Shown piece after piece: positions 63,499 through 64,000 of a stretch of DNA of 64,000 nucleotides. The notes below the pieces were generated by a model. It was given only the letters and a program-made list of their open reading frames with translations, was not told the origin of the DNA and made no database searches. The position numbers and the translations under genes were made by a program. The DNA is from Pseudolysinimonas_A sp049651805. Its GTDB lineage: Bacteria; Actinomycetota; Actinomycetes; Actinomycetales; Microbacteriaceae. How positions within the stretch are numbered: position 1 is the first letter of the stretch; each line of letters starts with the position of its first letter. The stretch is taken from NCBI RefSeq assembly GCF_049651805.1, contig NZ_JBASCU010000031.1, positions 1-64,000 of the forward strand, given 5' to 3'.

Positions 63499-64000
63499 GC
63501 AGGCGGCGCAGATTCTCGACGCCTCGCGCCTTCGACGGGATGCCGACTCGGCTCTCTAACGACGCCAGGCAATCGTGGGGGCTGAAGCCGCCGATGGCCG
63601 CCAGCCGGTACGCGACCGTCGGGTCGAACGGCTCCTCGCTGCGCGCGAACTCGATGACCGTGCGCAGCGGAGTCGTGACCTGGCAGCCGTCGAGTGCGGT
63701 CACGTCGCCGGGTTCGTAGACGATCTCGCGCACTGTCGCGTGGTGGGCGGGGCCGAGACGGGCGCGGGCGTCGGGCGTGACGGCGAACTCGAGCCCGCCG
63801 AGGGTGTCGACCGCGCCCCAGATCCAGGCCGCGGTGCCGAGCTCGGCGATCAGCCGCGGCGACCGCCCGGCGAGCACCGCCCTCGCGCGGTGGCGCGGAG
63901 TCTCCAGCTCACCCAAGAGGCAGTAGGAACCGGCGAGGTCGTACACCTCGCCGTCGAGTCGGGCCGCCTGCAGTTCGGCAGGGCTGAGGTCGGCATCCAC
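63488..64000 (-). CDS. Conserved hypothetical protein, possibly AbiEi-like; reaches the window edge
   Basis: 170 codons to the right edge, where a GTG occurs at the last bases; it may start there or further out. Visible segments: PRHRARAVLAGRSPRLIAELGTAAWIWGAV, EIVYEPGDVTALDGCQVTTPLRTVIEFAR, and a helical C terminus (FDPTVAYRLAAIGGFSPHDCLASLE). The central strand and the RT(V)I(E) segment recall AbiEi antitoxin-type proteins, but I do not see a diagnostic motif. Convergent with relA. Confidence 0.6.
   Translation of the reverse strand: MDADLSPAELQAARLDGEVYDLAGSYCLLGELETPRHRARAVLAGRSPRLIAELGTAAWIWGAVDTLGGLEFAVTPDARARLGPAHHATVREIVYEPGDVTALDGCQVTTPLRTVIEFARSEEPFDPTVAYRLAAIGGFSPHDCLASLESRVGIPSKARGVENLRRLLTP

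Overview
The window is high-GC DNA (visibly near 70%) with dense short-spaced genes, frequent GTG starts, many 1-4 bp start/stop overlaps and many start codons placed directly after a -10 hexamer with no room for a Shine-Dalgarno site. Together with actinobacterial families (DUF3093, DUF3710, DUF3159, DUF3000, DUF4193, SepH) this points to an actinomycete chromosome, most likely Microbacteriaceae. It is housekeeping chromosome with no phage, insertion sequence, rRNA or CRISPR array.

Layout. 0-4.5 kb: minus-strand end of a 2-oxo acid dehydrogenase E2 gene, lpdA and pepA, then a PAC2 protein. 4.5-15.6 kb: the principal sigma factor behind a structured leader, a coenzyme F420 glutamate ligase-like protein, two overlapping alanine racemase-like genes, a zinc-ribbon protein, parE, a membrane protein, azlCD, a lipoprotein and a vapBC toxin-antitoxin pair. 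15.6-29.8 kb: parC, a phosphodiesterase, sepH, DUF4193, DUF3093, the dut-DUF3710-DUF3159 operon, aconitase, dxs and an MFS exporter. 29.8-41 kb: fadBA, ribonuclease D, DUF3000, an alpha/beta hydrolase, a RibD-like reductase with sufE and a rhodanese, zapE and an nhaB antiporter. 41-46 kb: amtB with a GlnR-like box, a degenerate amtB paralog, DUF2071, two putative nuclease-fold proteins and four tRNA genes. 46-55.6 kb: a heavy-metal ATPase, small membrane proteins, thrS, a HIT protein, pdxST, a broken gene and yebC. 55.6-64 kb: ruvCAB, yajC-secD-secF, relA and the start of a further gene.

The main discovery candidate is the alanine racemase pair. The downstream 354-residue protein keeps the PLP-lysine barrel but has lost the C-terminal catalytic motifs. 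The upstream protein of about 223 residues keeps the C-terminal catalytic motifs but has Arg in place of the PLP lysine and lacks most of the barrel. Because the normal enzyme builds each active site from both subunits of a dimer, the two could form one obligate heteromeric racemase.

Other points of interest: a family of short palindromic repeats that supply stop codons, a start codon and part of the ruvC coding region; a second Amt-like protein without the two pore histidines; an NhaB closely resembling the gammaproteobacterial protein; and a strikingly constant promoter layout (-10 hexamer, usually 6 nt, start codon) at more than ten genes.
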